Origin: Aurantimonas marina
GTDB lineage: Bacteria; Pseudomonadota; Alphaproteobacteria; Rhizobiales; Rhizobiaceae
Direction of reading: 5' to 3'
Length of the DNA stretch: 64,000 nucleotides
Assembly: GCF_017183135.1 (NCBI RefSeq)
Contig: NZ_JADDXW010000015.1
Location: forward strand, 41,520-105,519
Positions 52,864 through 63,601 of this stretch are shown one piece after another (the stretch's first letter is position 1; each line of letters begins with the position of its first letter). The position numbers and the translations under genes are program-made. A model generated the notes under the pieces. The model ran no database searches. It was given only the letters and a program-made list of their open reading frames with translations, and had not been told where the DNA came from.

Positions 52864-54663
52864 ATGCAGCAGGCGAGCAAAGTCACGCCCCTCAAGCGGA
52901 GCCGGCCGGTCAAGGTCTCCACAAGACCGTCAAACCCACCCAAGCCGTACCTGCAAGAGGTGCAAACGGCGCCGGTGCCGTCGGCGCCGGCCAACGTGAG
53001 GTTGCCGGATGATGCCTGGGGCTACGGCATCGACGTCTGGCAGCGGACGATCCTGTTCTGGGACACGCTCAGACAGCGCGCCGACAACATGCTGGAGCAT
53101 GAGCGGGCCGGTCTGCCGCCGCTACTGGATTTCAAATACGAGACGATCCTCGATGCGCGCCGCTTCGAGCATCCGGCCAACTATGCCTTGTTGCGCATAA
53201 CCGAAGTGGGCGAGGACTGCTGGGACGATTGCGTCGACCCGGAAAAGCCGCCGCTCGTCGTTCTCGACCCGCGCGCCGGACACGGACCCGGGATTGGCGG
53301 GTTCAAGCACGACTCCGCGGTCGGGATGGCCCTGCATGAGGGGCATTCCGCGTATTTTGTGGTGTTCTTTCCCGAACCCGCGCCGGGGCAGACGCTGGCC
53401 GACGTGCTGCACGCGCTCAGACGCTTCATCGAAGAAGTCGCCCGCCGTCATCCGGGCAAACCACCAGTACTCTACGGCAACTGCCAAGCGGGCTGGGCCG
53501 TTACCCTGCTCTCGGCCGACTGCGAGGGAACCGTCGGCCCGGCGGTCCTGAACGGCTCGCCGCTTTCCTATTGGGCGGGAGAGGCCGGCGTCAATCCGAT
53601 GCGGGTGACCGGCGGTCTGTTAGGCGGCGCCTGGCTCGCGCATTTGACCGCCGATCTCAGCGACGGCCGTTTAGATGGTGCCTGGCTCGCCCAGAATTTC
53701 GAGAGTCTGAAACCGGAAAGAGCCATCTGGGAGAAATATGCCGGGCTGTTTCACAAGGTCGACTCCGAGCGCGAACGCTTCCTGGAGTTCGAACGCTGGT
53801 GGAACGGGTTCTATTTCCTCAGCCGCGAGGAAATCCTGGCGATCGTCGAAAACCTGTTTATCGGCAACAAGCTGGAAAAGGGGCTCATACGGATTTGCGA
53901 CGGCTGCGTCGCCGATCTTCGCCGCATTCGGAACCCGCTCGTCATCTTTGCCTCCTACGGCGACAACATCACGCCGCCGCAACAGGCGCTGGACTGGATT
54001 CCGGCCGTCTATGCCGACACCGACGATCTCAAAAGGGCCGGTCAACGGATCGTCTATATGACCAATCCGCATGTGGGCCATCTCGGCATCTTCGTCTCGG
54101 CCAAGGTTGCTCGACTCGAACACCGGGCCATTCTGGAAAGCCTCGATGACATCGAGGGTCTGGCGCCGGGCCTCTATGAGATGACGATCGACAATCCCAC
54201 TGGCGATCCGGACTGCCATAGACCGCAATTCACCGTCAGGTTCGAGGAGCGGCAGGTCGCAGACCTCAGATTCCCGCAACAGACCGAGGCGTTCGAGCGG
54301 GTGGCAGCGGTGTCCGAGGCCAACGAGGCGCTTTACCGCAATTTCGTCAGCCCTTGGGTCCAGGTCGCGGCAAACCCATGGCTCGCCGAATGGCTCAAAT
54401 GGCTGCACCCGATGCGGACCAGCCGGTACCTGTTTTCCGAAACCTTCAATCCATCGATACGGGGCGTTGAAATTCTGGCCGATGTCGTCGCCAGGAACCG
54501 GACAGTTCTGCCGCCGGACCATCCGCTACTCGACCGCGAGCGCTCGTTCATCGCGCAGGTTGGCGAGGCGATGGAAGGCGCCCGCGAGGCGCGGGACCGC
54601 GTCTACGAGCAGACATTCAGCCTGCTTTATGGACAGTCGGCTGAACGCGTTGCCGAGGATTGA
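52864..54663 (+). CDS. DUF3141 alpha/beta-hydrolase-like protein (PHA synthase-related)
   Basis: The 599-residue protein matches DUF3141 proteins: WGYGIDVWQRTILFWDTLRQ near 60, LLDFKYETILDARRFE, and VLYGNCQAGWAVTLLSAD near 205. In the last motif a Cys occupies the nucleophile elbow (G-N-C-Q-A-G), as in PHA synthases, where the nucleophile is also Cys. LVIFASYGDNITPPQQALDW has the Asp and NPHVGHLGIF the His expected of a triad. The genuine substrate is unknown. It leads an operon with acetate kinase and phosphotransacetylase-like genes and is preceded by a predicted ECF promoter. Confidence 0.88.
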   Translation: MQQASKVTPLKRSRPVKVSTRPSNPPKPYLQEVQTAPVPSAPANVRLPDDAWGYGIDVWQRTILFWDTLRQRADNMLEHERAGLPPLLDFKYETILDARRFEHPANYALLRITEVGEDCWDDCVDPEKPPLVVLDPRAGHGPGIGGFKHDSAVGMALHEGHSAYFVVFFPEPAPGQTLADVLHALRRFIEEVARRHPGKPPVLYGNCQAGWAVTLLSADCEGTVGPAVLNGSPLSYWAGEAGVNPMRVTGGLLGGAWLAHLTADLSDGRLDGAWLAQNFESLKPERAIWEKYAGLFHKVDSERERFLEFERWWNGFYFLSREEILAIVENLFIGNKLEKGLIRICDGCVADLRRIRNPLVIFASYGDNITPPQQALDWIPAVYADTDDLKRAGQRIVYMTNPHVGHLGIFVSAKVARLEHRAILESLDDIEGLAPGLYEMTIDNPTGDPDCHRPQFTVRFEERQVADLRFPQQTEAFERVAAVSEANEALYRNFVSPWVQVAANPWLAEWLKWLHPMRTSRYLFSETFNPSIRGVEILADVVARNRTVLPPDHPLLDRERSFIAQVGEAMEGAREARDRVYEQTFSLLYGQSAERVAED

Positions 54664-54666
54664 GCG

Positions 54667-55896
54667 ATGACGACGCGACAATCAACGGCATCTACACAGA
54701 CCTCCTTCGAAGACGCGCGGATCGACCGTGGCTCGTCCGATACGCCGGCCAAAATCTTATTGATCGGTGGCTACGGCCAGGTGGGACAGCTCATTGCCGA
54801 ACAGCTTGCTCCCGGCTTTCCGAACCGCCTCGTTATCGCCGGGCGCAGTCTCGCTAAAGCAACGGCCTGTGCGGCCCGAATAGGCGAGGGCGTCACCGGA
54901 CGCGTATTGGACGTGAATTCGGGGAATCTCGGCACTCAGCTGGACGGGGTGGCATTGGTCCTGGTTAGCGTCGATCAGGCGGACACTGGTTTTGCCAAGC
55001 AGTGCCTGTCTCACGGCGTTGACTATCTCGATGTAACGGCCGGCTACGAGTTCCTGCGTCGAGTGAGTTCTCTTGATGGGTTGGCGAAGCGCAACGGCGC
55101 TACGGCCGCGCTTAGCGTCGGCGTCGCCCCCGGCCTCACCAATCTGATGGCGGCGCACGCCGTGAAGGCCATGGACCGCACGGATCGGATCGATGTCTTC
55201 ATTCAGCTCGGATTGGGCGACAGGCATGGAAAGGCCGCCATCGGCTGGATGCTGGATAACCTCGACGCAGAATACGAAGTGCGGGAGGCAGGCCGGCGTC
55301 TATCAGTGCGCGGCTTCGCGGAAAGCCGGCGTGTTCGTTTCCCGGGACAGCGCTTCGCGAGTACGGCCTATCGCTTCAATTTTTCCGACCAGCAGGTTCT
55401 GCCGGCGACGCTGAACGTGCCTTCGGTCTCCACATGGTTGTGCTTCGATAGCCGCTTTTTGACTTGGCTCCTCGCGGTCGGCGTCCGAGCGGGACTGGGG
55501 CGGCGAATGCGCCAGCCTCATTGGCGGACCGTCGCGATCTGGCTGCTGAGAAACATGCGGATCGGTTCCGACATCTGCGCGGTCGCTGTTTGCCTCATCG
55601 GTAAGTCCAAGCAGGGAACCCGAGCGATCGAGGTGAGCGTCGTCGGACGCAACGAGGCATTGATGACCGCGATCGTCACTGCTGAGATCGCGCGTCAGAT
55701 GCTGTCGGGACAGTTCGGTCCCGGCGTATTTCACAGCGAGCAGATCATCACGGTCGATTCCGTTGTGTCAGCTCTCGAGAGCCAGCTGAGTGATCTTCGA
55801 GTCGCCCTCGATCCATTTGCGGGCGAACACCGCGACGTTGGTCCGGATCGGCTGACAGGCGCTCGGGGCGGCAGCCATACGATGTCTCACCAATGA
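54667..55896 (+). CDS. Saccharopine dehydrogenase-like NAD(P)-binding protein
   Basis: The 409-residue protein has the Rossmann motif KILLIGGYGQVGQLIAEQLA near 27 and DYLDVTAGYEFLRR, GVAPGLTNLMAAHAVKAMD further on, all typical of saccharopine dehydrogenase/trans-acting enoyl reductase-like proteins. It starts 3 bp after the DUF3141 gene. It is not part of lysine metabolism here by context; the reaction is unknown. Confidence 0.78.
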   Translation: MTTRQSTASTQTSFEDARIDRGSSDTPAKILLIGGYGQVGQLIAEQLAPGFPNRLVIAGRSLAKATACAARIGEGVTGRVLDVNSGNLGTQLDGVALVLVSVDQADTGFAKQCLSHGVDYLDVTAGYEFLRRVSSLDGLAKRNGATAALSVGVAPGLTNLMAAHAVKAMDRTDRIDVFIQLGLGDRHGKAAIGWMLDNLDAEYEVREAGRRLSVRGFAESRRVRFPGQRFASTAYRFNFSDQQVLPATLNVPSVSTWLCFDSRFLTWLLAVGVRAGLGRRMRQPHWRTVAIWLLRNMRIGSDICAVAVCLIGKSKQGTRAIEVSVVGRNEALMTAIVTAEIARQMLSGQFGPGVFHSEQIITVDSVVSALESQLSDLRVALDPFAGEHRDVGPDRLTGARGGSHTMSHQ

Positions 55897-55953
55897 GGAA
55901 GCCGATCAGTCCGGCAGCATAGGTCAACCGTTTCGGCAACAGGAGATATCGAG

Positions 55954-56172
55954 ATGCAATGGGTAATCGACAACTGGATCTGGATCGCGCTCGGGGTCGG
56001 GATGATCGCTATGCACATGTTCGGTCACGGCGGTCATGGTGGCCATCGTAAGAGCCACCGCAAAGGTTCCCAAACGAACCCGGACTCAGAGCCCGAGGCC
56101 CCATCGACCGCGGCTGCGGGGGAAAGCGTCCGCGTGACAGGCGACGCCGGTATGGAGGAGAAGAATCCGTGA
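55954..56172 (+). CDS. DUF2933-like small membrane protein
   Basis: The 72-residue protein begins MQWVIDNWIWIALGVGMIAM, a single membrane helix, followed by a His/Gly cluster (HMFGHGGHGGHRKSHRK). This is the DUF2933 pattern; such proteins accompany heavy-metal resistance genes, and the histidines may bind metal. AGGAGATATC gives a good ribosome-binding site. It overlaps the acetate kinase start by four bases. Confidence 0.8.
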   Translation: MQWVIDNWIWIALGVGMIAMHMFGHGGHGGHRKSHRKGSQTNPDSEPEAPSTAAAGESVRVTGDAGMEEKNP

Positions 56173-57383
56173 TCCCCGGTCCAACCATCTTGGTGATCAA
56201 CTGCGGGTCGTCGAGCGTGAAGTTCGCGCTGTTTTTGGCTGACGAGCCGATGGAGCGGCTCTGGTCGGGCGCCATCGAGCGCATCGGACTACCCAATGGC
56301 CACTTTCGTGCCGTGGACGCACGGGGCTTGCCAGTGATCGATGCGAGCAAAGATGTTGCCGATCACGAAACGGCGCTGCGCCTGCTGCTGGACGGGATCG
56401 GGCAGCACCTGCCTGGACCGCCTCCGAGCGCCGTCGGCCACCGGGTCGTCCATGGCGGTCCGGAATGCGATTGCCCGCTCGTCGTGACGGCGGCGGTGGA
56501 GGCGCGGTTGCGCGAGTTGGTGCCACTGGCGCCCTTGCACCAGCCCCATAATCTGGCCGGTATCGCCGCCGTGCGGAATGCCTCCCCGGGCCTTCCTCAA
56601 GTCGCCACCTTCGATACGGCGTTTCATCACGGTCTGCCGAGGCTGGCGACACTGATGGCGTTGCCGCGAAAGTTCCGCGGCGAGGGCATTCGGCGCTATG
56701 GCTTTCACGGCCTGTCCTATGAATACGCGGTCGATGCGTTGCGCCGAAATGGTGTCGATGTCGAGCGCGAACGGATTATCGTCGCGCATCTCGGCAACGG
56801 CGCCTCGATGTGCGCGGTAAAGGCTGGGCGAAGCGTCGAGACCACGATGGGCTTCAGCACGGTCGCGGGGTTGCCGATGGGAACCCGTTGCGGTGACCTC
56901 GATCCGGGCATCGTCCTCCACCTGATCACCGAGCGGGGCATGACGGTCGAGCGCGTCCAGCGTCTTTTGTACGAAGAGTCCGGATTGCTCGGCCTGTCCG
57001 GGCTCAGCCGCAACATGGCCGACCTGCTGGCCCGGCAGGCCGTGCCGGAAGCCGCCGAGGCGATCGACTACTTCTGCCACCACGCGCGCCGGCATCTGGC
57101 CTGTCTGACCGCCGCTCTCGGAGGCCTCGACCGGGTTGTCTTCACCGGGGGCATCGGCGCGAACTCGCCCGAGATCCGCTCCCGCATTTGCGACGGGCTC
57201 GCCTATCTCGGTCTCAGGCTCGACGCCGGCCACAATGCCAATCAGGCGCGCGTCATTTCGGCGGATTCCAGCGGCGTTCGGATAGAAGCCTTCAGGGCCG
57301 ACGAGGAACTGATCATCGCGCGACAGACCCGGGATTTGCTGCGGGTGTTCTTCACCGAAGCGAAAGTGCGCGCTCATGGCTAG
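56169..57383 (+). CDS. ackA: Acetate (or short-chain acyl) kinase
   Basis: GTG 56169 starts a 404-residue protein with LVINCGSSSVKFALF (residues 6-20, ATP/acyl-phosphate site), HRVVHGGPE, FHGLSYEYA, IIVAHLGNGASMCAV and TGGIGANSPEIRS. These are acetate kinase signatures. It makes ATP from acyl phosphate. It overlaps the phosphotransacetylase-like gene by eight bases; the pair would form an acetyl-CoA/acetyl-phosphate/acetate bypass for energy under stress. Confidence 0.93.
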   Translation: MIPGPTILVINCGSSSVKFALFLADEPMERLWSGAIERIGLPNGHFRAVDARGLPVIDASKDVADHETALRLLLDGIGQHLPGPPPSAVGHRVVHGGPECDCPLVVTAAVEARLRELVPLAPLHQPHNLAGIAAVRNASPGLPQVATFDTAFHHGLPRLATLMALPRKFRGEGIRRYGFHGLSYEYAVDALRRNGVDVERERIIVAHLGNGASMCAVKAGRSVETTMGFSTVAGLPMGTRCGDLDPGIVLHLITERGMTVERVQRLLYEESGLLGLSGLSRNMADLLARQAVPEAAEAIDYFCHHARRHLACLTAALGGLDRVVFTGGIGANSPEIRSRICDGLAYLGLRLDAGHNANQARVISADSSGVRIEAFRADEELIIARQTRDLLRVFFTEAKVRAHG

Positions 57384-58323
57384 GCAGGCCGCGACCCTTG
57401 ACGATCTCGTCCAGCAGGCACGGACGCATGCGCCGATCCGTGTGGCGGTGGTTGCCGCCGAGCAGGGGCTCGTCCTCAAGACGGTACAAGAGGCCGCGTC
57501 ACTCGGCCTGATCGAGCCCCGCCTCATCGGTGATCGGGATGCGATCCTTGCTTGCGCCAAGCAAGCCGGCGTCGACCTGGTTCGGACCGGCAAGGCCGAT
57601 GCCGTGATGAAGGGGCGGATTCACACCGATGCCTTCATGCGGGCGCTTCTCGACGCGGAACACGGCTTGCGGGTGTCAGGCCAGCGCGTCAGCCACGTTT
57701 TCATGGTCGATATCCCGACCTATCCGAAGCTGCTCGCGATCACGGACGCGGCCATCAACATCACCCCGGACCTCAACGCCAAGGCGCAGATTCTTCAAAA
57801 TGCCATCGTGCTTCTCCGGCACCTCGGCATCGAAACACCCAAGGTCGCCGTGTTGTCCGCGGTCGAGACGGTCAATCCGGCGATCGTATCGACCCTTGAC
57901 GCTGCCTGCCTCGCCCTGATGGCCAAGCGGGGGCAGATCGCCGGTGCGATCGTCGACGGACCTCTGGCCTTTGATAACGCGATTTCGGCGGACGCCGCGC
58001 GCGAAAAGGGCATTGTCTCGGAGGTTGCCGGCGACGTCGATATCCTGCTGGTCCCGGACCTCGTCTCCGGCAACATCCTGGCCAAGAACCTGGAATATCT
58101 GGCCGGCGCCACAGCGGCGGGTCTCGTCATGGGCCTATCCGCGCCGGTGGTGCTGAGTTCGCGCGCGGATCCCCCCGCCGCGCGGCTGGCGGGGCTGGCA
58201 CTCGCCGTTCTGACGCATCGGTCGGCACCGAGCCTGCCAGATACGGAATGCGCCGCGGAGCCGGAGTCGGCCATCCACTGCGCGGCTCAGCCCGAAACCG
58301 CCTGCGGGCCGATCGGAGCCTGA
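57376..58323 (+). CDS. Phosphate acetyl/butyryltransferase-like protein with an apparent internal deletion
   Basis: The 315-residue protein has VMKGRIHTDAFMRALLDAEH, HVFMVDIPTYPKLLAITDAA, AINITPDLNAKAQILQNA, ILSAVETV-type sequence and DGPLAFDNAISADAA, matching Pta/Ptb enzymes. Relatives carry about 20 residues (a VDA-HSHAAAA-AV stretch) between the first Rossmann strands and V-R-x-G-x-A-D-x-x-MKG; here CAKQAGVDL runs straight into VRTGKADAVMKG. Also KGS is KGR. The length of the gap is estimated from memory of the family. The C-terminus is extended with a Cys/Glu-rich tail. Confidence 0.82.
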   Translation: MARQAATLDDLVQQARTHAPIRVAVVAAEQGLVLKTVQEAASLGLIEPRLIGDRDAILACAKQAGVDLVRTGKADAVMKGRIHTDAFMRALLDAEHGLRVSGQRVSHVFMVDIPTYPKLLAITDAAINITPDLNAKAQILQNAIVLLRHLGIETPKVAVLSAVETVNPAIVSTLDAACLALMAKRGQIAGAIVDGPLAFDNAISADAAREKGIVSEVAGDVDILLVPDLVSGNILAKNLEYLAGATAAGLVMGLSAPVVLSSRADPPAARLAGLALAVLTHRSAPSLPDTECAAEPESAIHCAAQPETACGPIGA

Positions 58324-58326
58324 AAA

Positions 58327-58518
58327 ATGTCGACCATGCCGGTGAAAGAGCTCGGACGATTAACGGGCAGTCACGCTCTTCCGTCGGCGGAAGGACGAGC
58401 CGGATCGATGCGGCCGGGCGACTTCGCGTGGCGCAAGACGATCTATTTCGGCAGTCTTCACCAGAAAGTCGCGGCGCCGCGCCTCGCCGCCGCTGGCGCG
58501 TCCGGGGGCCAGTCATGA
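58327..58518 (+). CDS. Small hypothetical protein (63 residues)
   Basis: ATG 58327 lies 3 bp after the preceding stop and its stop overlaps the next start (ATGA at 58515). It reads MSTMPVKELGRLTGSHALPS, without a membrane helix or known motif. The tight coupling on both sides supports it, but an overlapping frame could produce this by chance. Confidence 0.4.
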   Translation: MSTMPVKELGRLTGSHALPSAEGRAGSMRPGDFAWRKTIYFGSLHQKVAAPRLAAAGASGGQS

Positions 58519-59696
58519 CCGTCCATGACCAAGCCGCCGTTCGGATGGCGTCGGCGGAGGCGCCTGTAACCATCGTCGGCGCGGGGCCGGCTGGACTTGC
58601 CTGCGCCATCGTTCTGGCGCGCGCCGGCCGACCGGTCATCGTGCGCGAATGGCACAAGAGCGTCGGCAACCGATTCCATGGAGACTTTCAAGGGCTGGAG
58701 AACTGGAGCGACGACCGGGACGTCCTTGACGAACTGCGCGCGGCCGGCATCGAAACAAATTTCGACAGTCATCCGATCCATGACGGCACCGCCTTCGATG
58801 CCTGGGGGAGTTCGTATCGTGTCTGCGGCGACCGTCCTTTCCATTATCTTGTGCGGCGCGGTGGCGACAACGGAACCCTGGATTCGGGCCTTCTGGAGCA
58901 GGCCATCGAGGCCGGCGTCGAGGTGCGGTTCGGCGACCGGGTCGAGGACCCGACAGGATCGACCGTTTTTGCGATCGGGCCAAGGACCGCCGATGCCATC
59001 GCCACCGGTTACGTCTTCGAGACCGACCATCCAGACGGTAACTGGATCGCCTTCAACGACCGGCTGGCGCCGCTCGGCTACGCCTATCTCCTTATCCACG
59101 AAGGCTGCGGCACGGTGGCGAGTTGCATGTTCACGGGCTTCAAGCGCCAGGCGGAATATGTCGAGCGTACCGTCGCGTTCTTCGCCGACAAGACCGGGCT
59201 GGCGATGCGCAATCCACGTCCCTTCGGCGGCTACGCGAATTTCCGCCTGCCGCGCACGGCCCTCCAGGGCGGGCATCCGGTGATCGGTGAGCAGGCGGGG
59301 TTTCAGGACGCGCTGGCCGGTTTCGGCATGCGCTATGCCCTGCGCTCCGGCATTCTGGCCGCCCGCAGCCTGCTCGAGGGGGTCGATTATACGCCGCTGT
59401 GGCAGCGGGAGCTTCTGCCGTTGCTCAGGACCGGCGTCAGCAATCGCTTCATCTACAATATCGTGGGCGAGCGCGGCCGGCGCTGGGCGCTGCGGGGGTT
59501 GAGCCGCGTGGATACGACCGCGAAGCTGCGGCGGCTCTACCGCCCCTCGGTTCTGACCCGTCTGGTCTTTCCGATCGCGCGCTGGCGCTACCGGGCGCCG
59601 CTCGGCGACCCCAGTTGCGACCATGCGGCCTGTAACTGCGTCTGGTGTCGCCACGGCGTGGGCCACGCCGCGACGGGTCTGACCGCCCCATCCTGA
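58515..59696 (+). CDS. FAD-dependent oxidoreductase (geranylgeranyl reductase/monooxygenase fold) with Cys-rich tail
   Basis: The 393-residue protein has VTIVGAGPAGLACAIVLARA (FAD GxGxxG) near 17-36 and GEQAGFQDALAGFGMRYALR, the second FAD contact. The fold is that of geranylgeranyl-reductase-like flavoproteins. The C-terminus has SCDHAACNCVWCRHG: C-x4-C-x-C-x2-C-x-H, suitable for an iron-sulfur or zinc site, and not usual for this family as I know it. The gene is in the DUF3141-ackA operon. Substrate unknown. Confidence 0.8.
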   Translation: MTVHDQAAVRMASAEAPVTIVGAGPAGLACAIVLARAGRPVIVREWHKSVGNRFHGDFQGLENWSDDRDVLDELRAAGIETNFDSHPIHDGTAFDAWGSSYRVCGDRPFHYLVRRGGDNGTLDSGLLEQAIEAGVEVRFGDRVEDPTGSTVFAIGPRTADAIATGYVFETDHPDGNWIAFNDRLAPLGYAYLLIHEGCGTVASCMFTGFKRQAEYVERTVAFFADKTGLAMRNPRPFGGYANFRLPRTALQGGHPVIGEQAGFQDALAGFGMRYALRSGILAARSLLEGVDYTPLWQRELLPLLRTGVSNRFIYNIVGERGRRWALRGLSRVDTTAKLRRLYRPSVLTRLVFPIARWRYRAPLGDPSCDHAACNCVWCRHGVGHAATGLTAPS

Positions 59697-59718
59697 CAAA
59701 AGAGGAGCAGGCTCCGAA

Positions 59719-59790
59719 ATGGAAGTCATCGATCTGAAGGGCCGGAAGGGTCTGGTTGTCGGCATCGCCAACGAACACAGCCTCGCCTGA
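59719..59790 (+). pseudogene. Enoyl-ACP reductase (FabI) stub of 23 codons
   Basis: After an AGGAG site, ATG 59719 reads MEVIDLKGRKGLVVGIANEH then SLA and stop. This is the very N-terminus of FabI (LKGKKGLVVGIANEHSIA). Nothing of the remaining about 240 residues is found downstream. FabI-like genes often follow acetate kinase and phosphotransacetylase in DUF3141 clusters, so a deletion removed it here. Confidence 0.75.
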
Positions 59791-59831
59791 CAGAGATCGC
59801 CCGCCCCTCGCGCCGGATTCGTCACGAAAGC

Positions 59832-59859
59832 TGTAACGCCGCAAATCCTGATCCGTCTG
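59832..59859 (+). promoter_or_regulatory. Predicted ECF sigma promoter upstream of the SHOCT and copper ATPase genes
   Basis: TGTAAC (59832-59837) is followed after 16 bp by CGTCTG (59854-59859). The block AGCTGTAACGCCG-N12-CGTCTGTA is identical to that at 63771-63802. A start near 59866 precedes the SHOCT gene at 59927. Confidence 0.65.
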
Positions 59860-59926
59860 TAGAGACACAATGCCCCGGAACGGGGATTGGGATAGGCACC
59901 GCCGCGAGCGGGCGATGGAGATTTCG

Positions 59927-60268
59927 ATGATGGAACGACTGAAAATCGCGCTGCCGGTAATGGCGGGCGCAATGGCCTCCTTGCCGACCTTGGCACAAGC
60001 TTCGACGGATCGGTCGCTCTACTGGGATCCCGGTTGGGATGGGGGATGGGGACACATGATTTCCGGTTCGCTGATGATGATCCTGTTCTGGGGCGGCCTG
60101 GTTGTGTTGATCGTCCTCGCGGTCCGTTGGGCGGGCAGCGGAGCATCACAGGGAGGCGGATCGCCTTCGTCGACCAAGCGCGGGCTCGATATCCTTCGCG
60201 AGCGCTTCGCCCGCGGTGAGATCGACCGGCAAGAATTCGAGGAGCGCCGGAGCCTGCTGGCTGATTGA
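59927..60268 (+). CDS. SHOCT-domain small membrane protein
   Basis: ATG 59927 (GGAG at 59917) gives 113 residues: a signal-like helix (LKIALPVMAGAMASLPTLAQ), a Trp/Gly segment, a second helix (MMILFWGGLVVLIVLAV) and a C-terminal SHOCT domain (RGLDILRERFARGEIDRQEF). SHOCT proteins of this type are often beside copper-transport genes. It is 64 bp before the copper ATPase gene. Confidence 0.8.
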   Translation: MMERLKIALPVMAGAMASLPTLAQASTDRSLYWDPGWDGGWGHMISGSLMMILFWGGLVVLIVLAVRWAGSGASQGGGSPSSTKRGLDILRERFARGEIDRQEFEERRSLLAD

Positions 60269-60332
60269 GACGGCCGTATACGCGCCAGTCGGCGGAGAAA
60301 GAACGTCATGACCAGGACGCCAGGATAGCCCG

Positions 60333-62699
<2,367 letters not shown>

Positions 62700-62719
62700 C
62701 GTGGAACCTGCGGACCTGG

Positions 62720-62794
62720 ATGCTCTGGGTCTTGGCGCTCGGCGCGGTCGTGCTGATCGGCCTCGGTCTCTTGGAACGCAGGCGCGAGGTTTGA
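62720..62794 (+). CDS. Very small single-helix membrane peptide (24 residues)
   Basis: ATG 62720 opens MLWVLALGAVVLIGLGLLER and ends RREV. It is a clean hydrophobic helix followed by positive charges, located 20 bp after the copper ATPase gene on the same strand. No convincing ribosome-binding site; it may be chance. Confidence 0.3.
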   Translation: MLWVLALGAVVLIGLGLLERRREV

Positions 62795-62914
62795 CGCACC
62801 GTCGCTGCGGCAGGTTGCGCTGAATCAAGCAAAAAGGCGCGGGAAAAGCGTATCAGGTCTTCGGCAGGTCGGCTTTGGCCCTTTCGATGATGTCGGTTGT
62901 GGAGGGATGCGCCC

Positions 62915-63601
62915 ATGTGCCTGTCAGCCCCGGTCAGCTTCGCCGCAAGCGTGTTTCTGGTCGGCGGCGGCGCCTTCGCCAGTTGGAAGGCCGTTCAGAT
63001 CAACACCCGTTATCTGCCGGTGGCGCTGATGCCGCTTTTCGCCGGTTTCCAGCAGTTCATGGAGGGCAATGTCTGGTGGGGGGTGAACACCGGCGATTCC
63101 TTCACCGTGCTTTGGGGGGCGATGGGGTTCATCTTCTTTACCTGGTTCATGTGGCCGATCTGGATTCCGTTTTCGGTCTACGTATTGGAACCGCCGGAGA
63201 GCCCGCGCAAGCGTCTGTTCCTTGCGTTCACCGTGATCGGCGTCGCCTTCGGGTTGGCGCTCTACATTCCGCACGCCATCTACCCCGATTGGATCAGCGT
63301 CACCGTCAACCGCGATTCGCTAGCCTACGAGGGGACCATGCTGCTCGACTACATGATGCCGCGCTGGGTTACCTATGTGATTTACCTGTTCCTGATCATC
63401 GCGCCGCCGCTCATGTCACGCTACCTGCACATGCGCTATTTCGGGCTGACCATCATCGCCGTCGTGGCCGTGGATATCTGGTTCCTGCGCTATGCCTATA
63501 TCTCATTCTTCTGCCTTCTGGCGGGGCTCGGGACGCTGCATCTGATCTACATCATACTGCGCAACAAATGCGCTCGCGAATGTCCGTTGCTGTTTGCTTG
63601 A
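62915..63601 (+). CDS. DUF6629-like polytopic membrane protein
   Basis: ATG 62915 follows GGAGGG and gives 228 residues with about seven hydrophobic helices. MCLSAPVSFAASVFLVGGGA and LMPLFAGFQQFMEGNVWWGV are the conserved early segments, with Cys2 and the following S-A as in DUF6629. Function unknown. It follows the copper ATPase gene in the same direction. Confidence 0.7.
   Translation: MCLSAPVSFAASVFLVGGGAFASWKAVQINTRYLPVALMPLFAGFQQFMEGNVWWGVNTGDSFTVLWGAMGFIFFTWFMWPIWIPFSVYVLEPPESPRKRLFLAFTVIGVAFGLALYIPHAIYPDWISVTVNRDSLAYEGTMLLDYMMPRWVTYVIYLFLIIAPPLMSRYLHMRYFGLTIIAVVAVDIWFLRYAYISFFCLLAGLGTLHLIYIILRNKCARECPLLFA

Noticed and set aside
55034..55062. TGTAAC inside the saccharopine dehydrogenase-like gene (also near 58566 and 59630 in the flavoprotein gene)
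   Set aside because: No CGTC follows at 16-17 bp and the sites lie within coding sequence.
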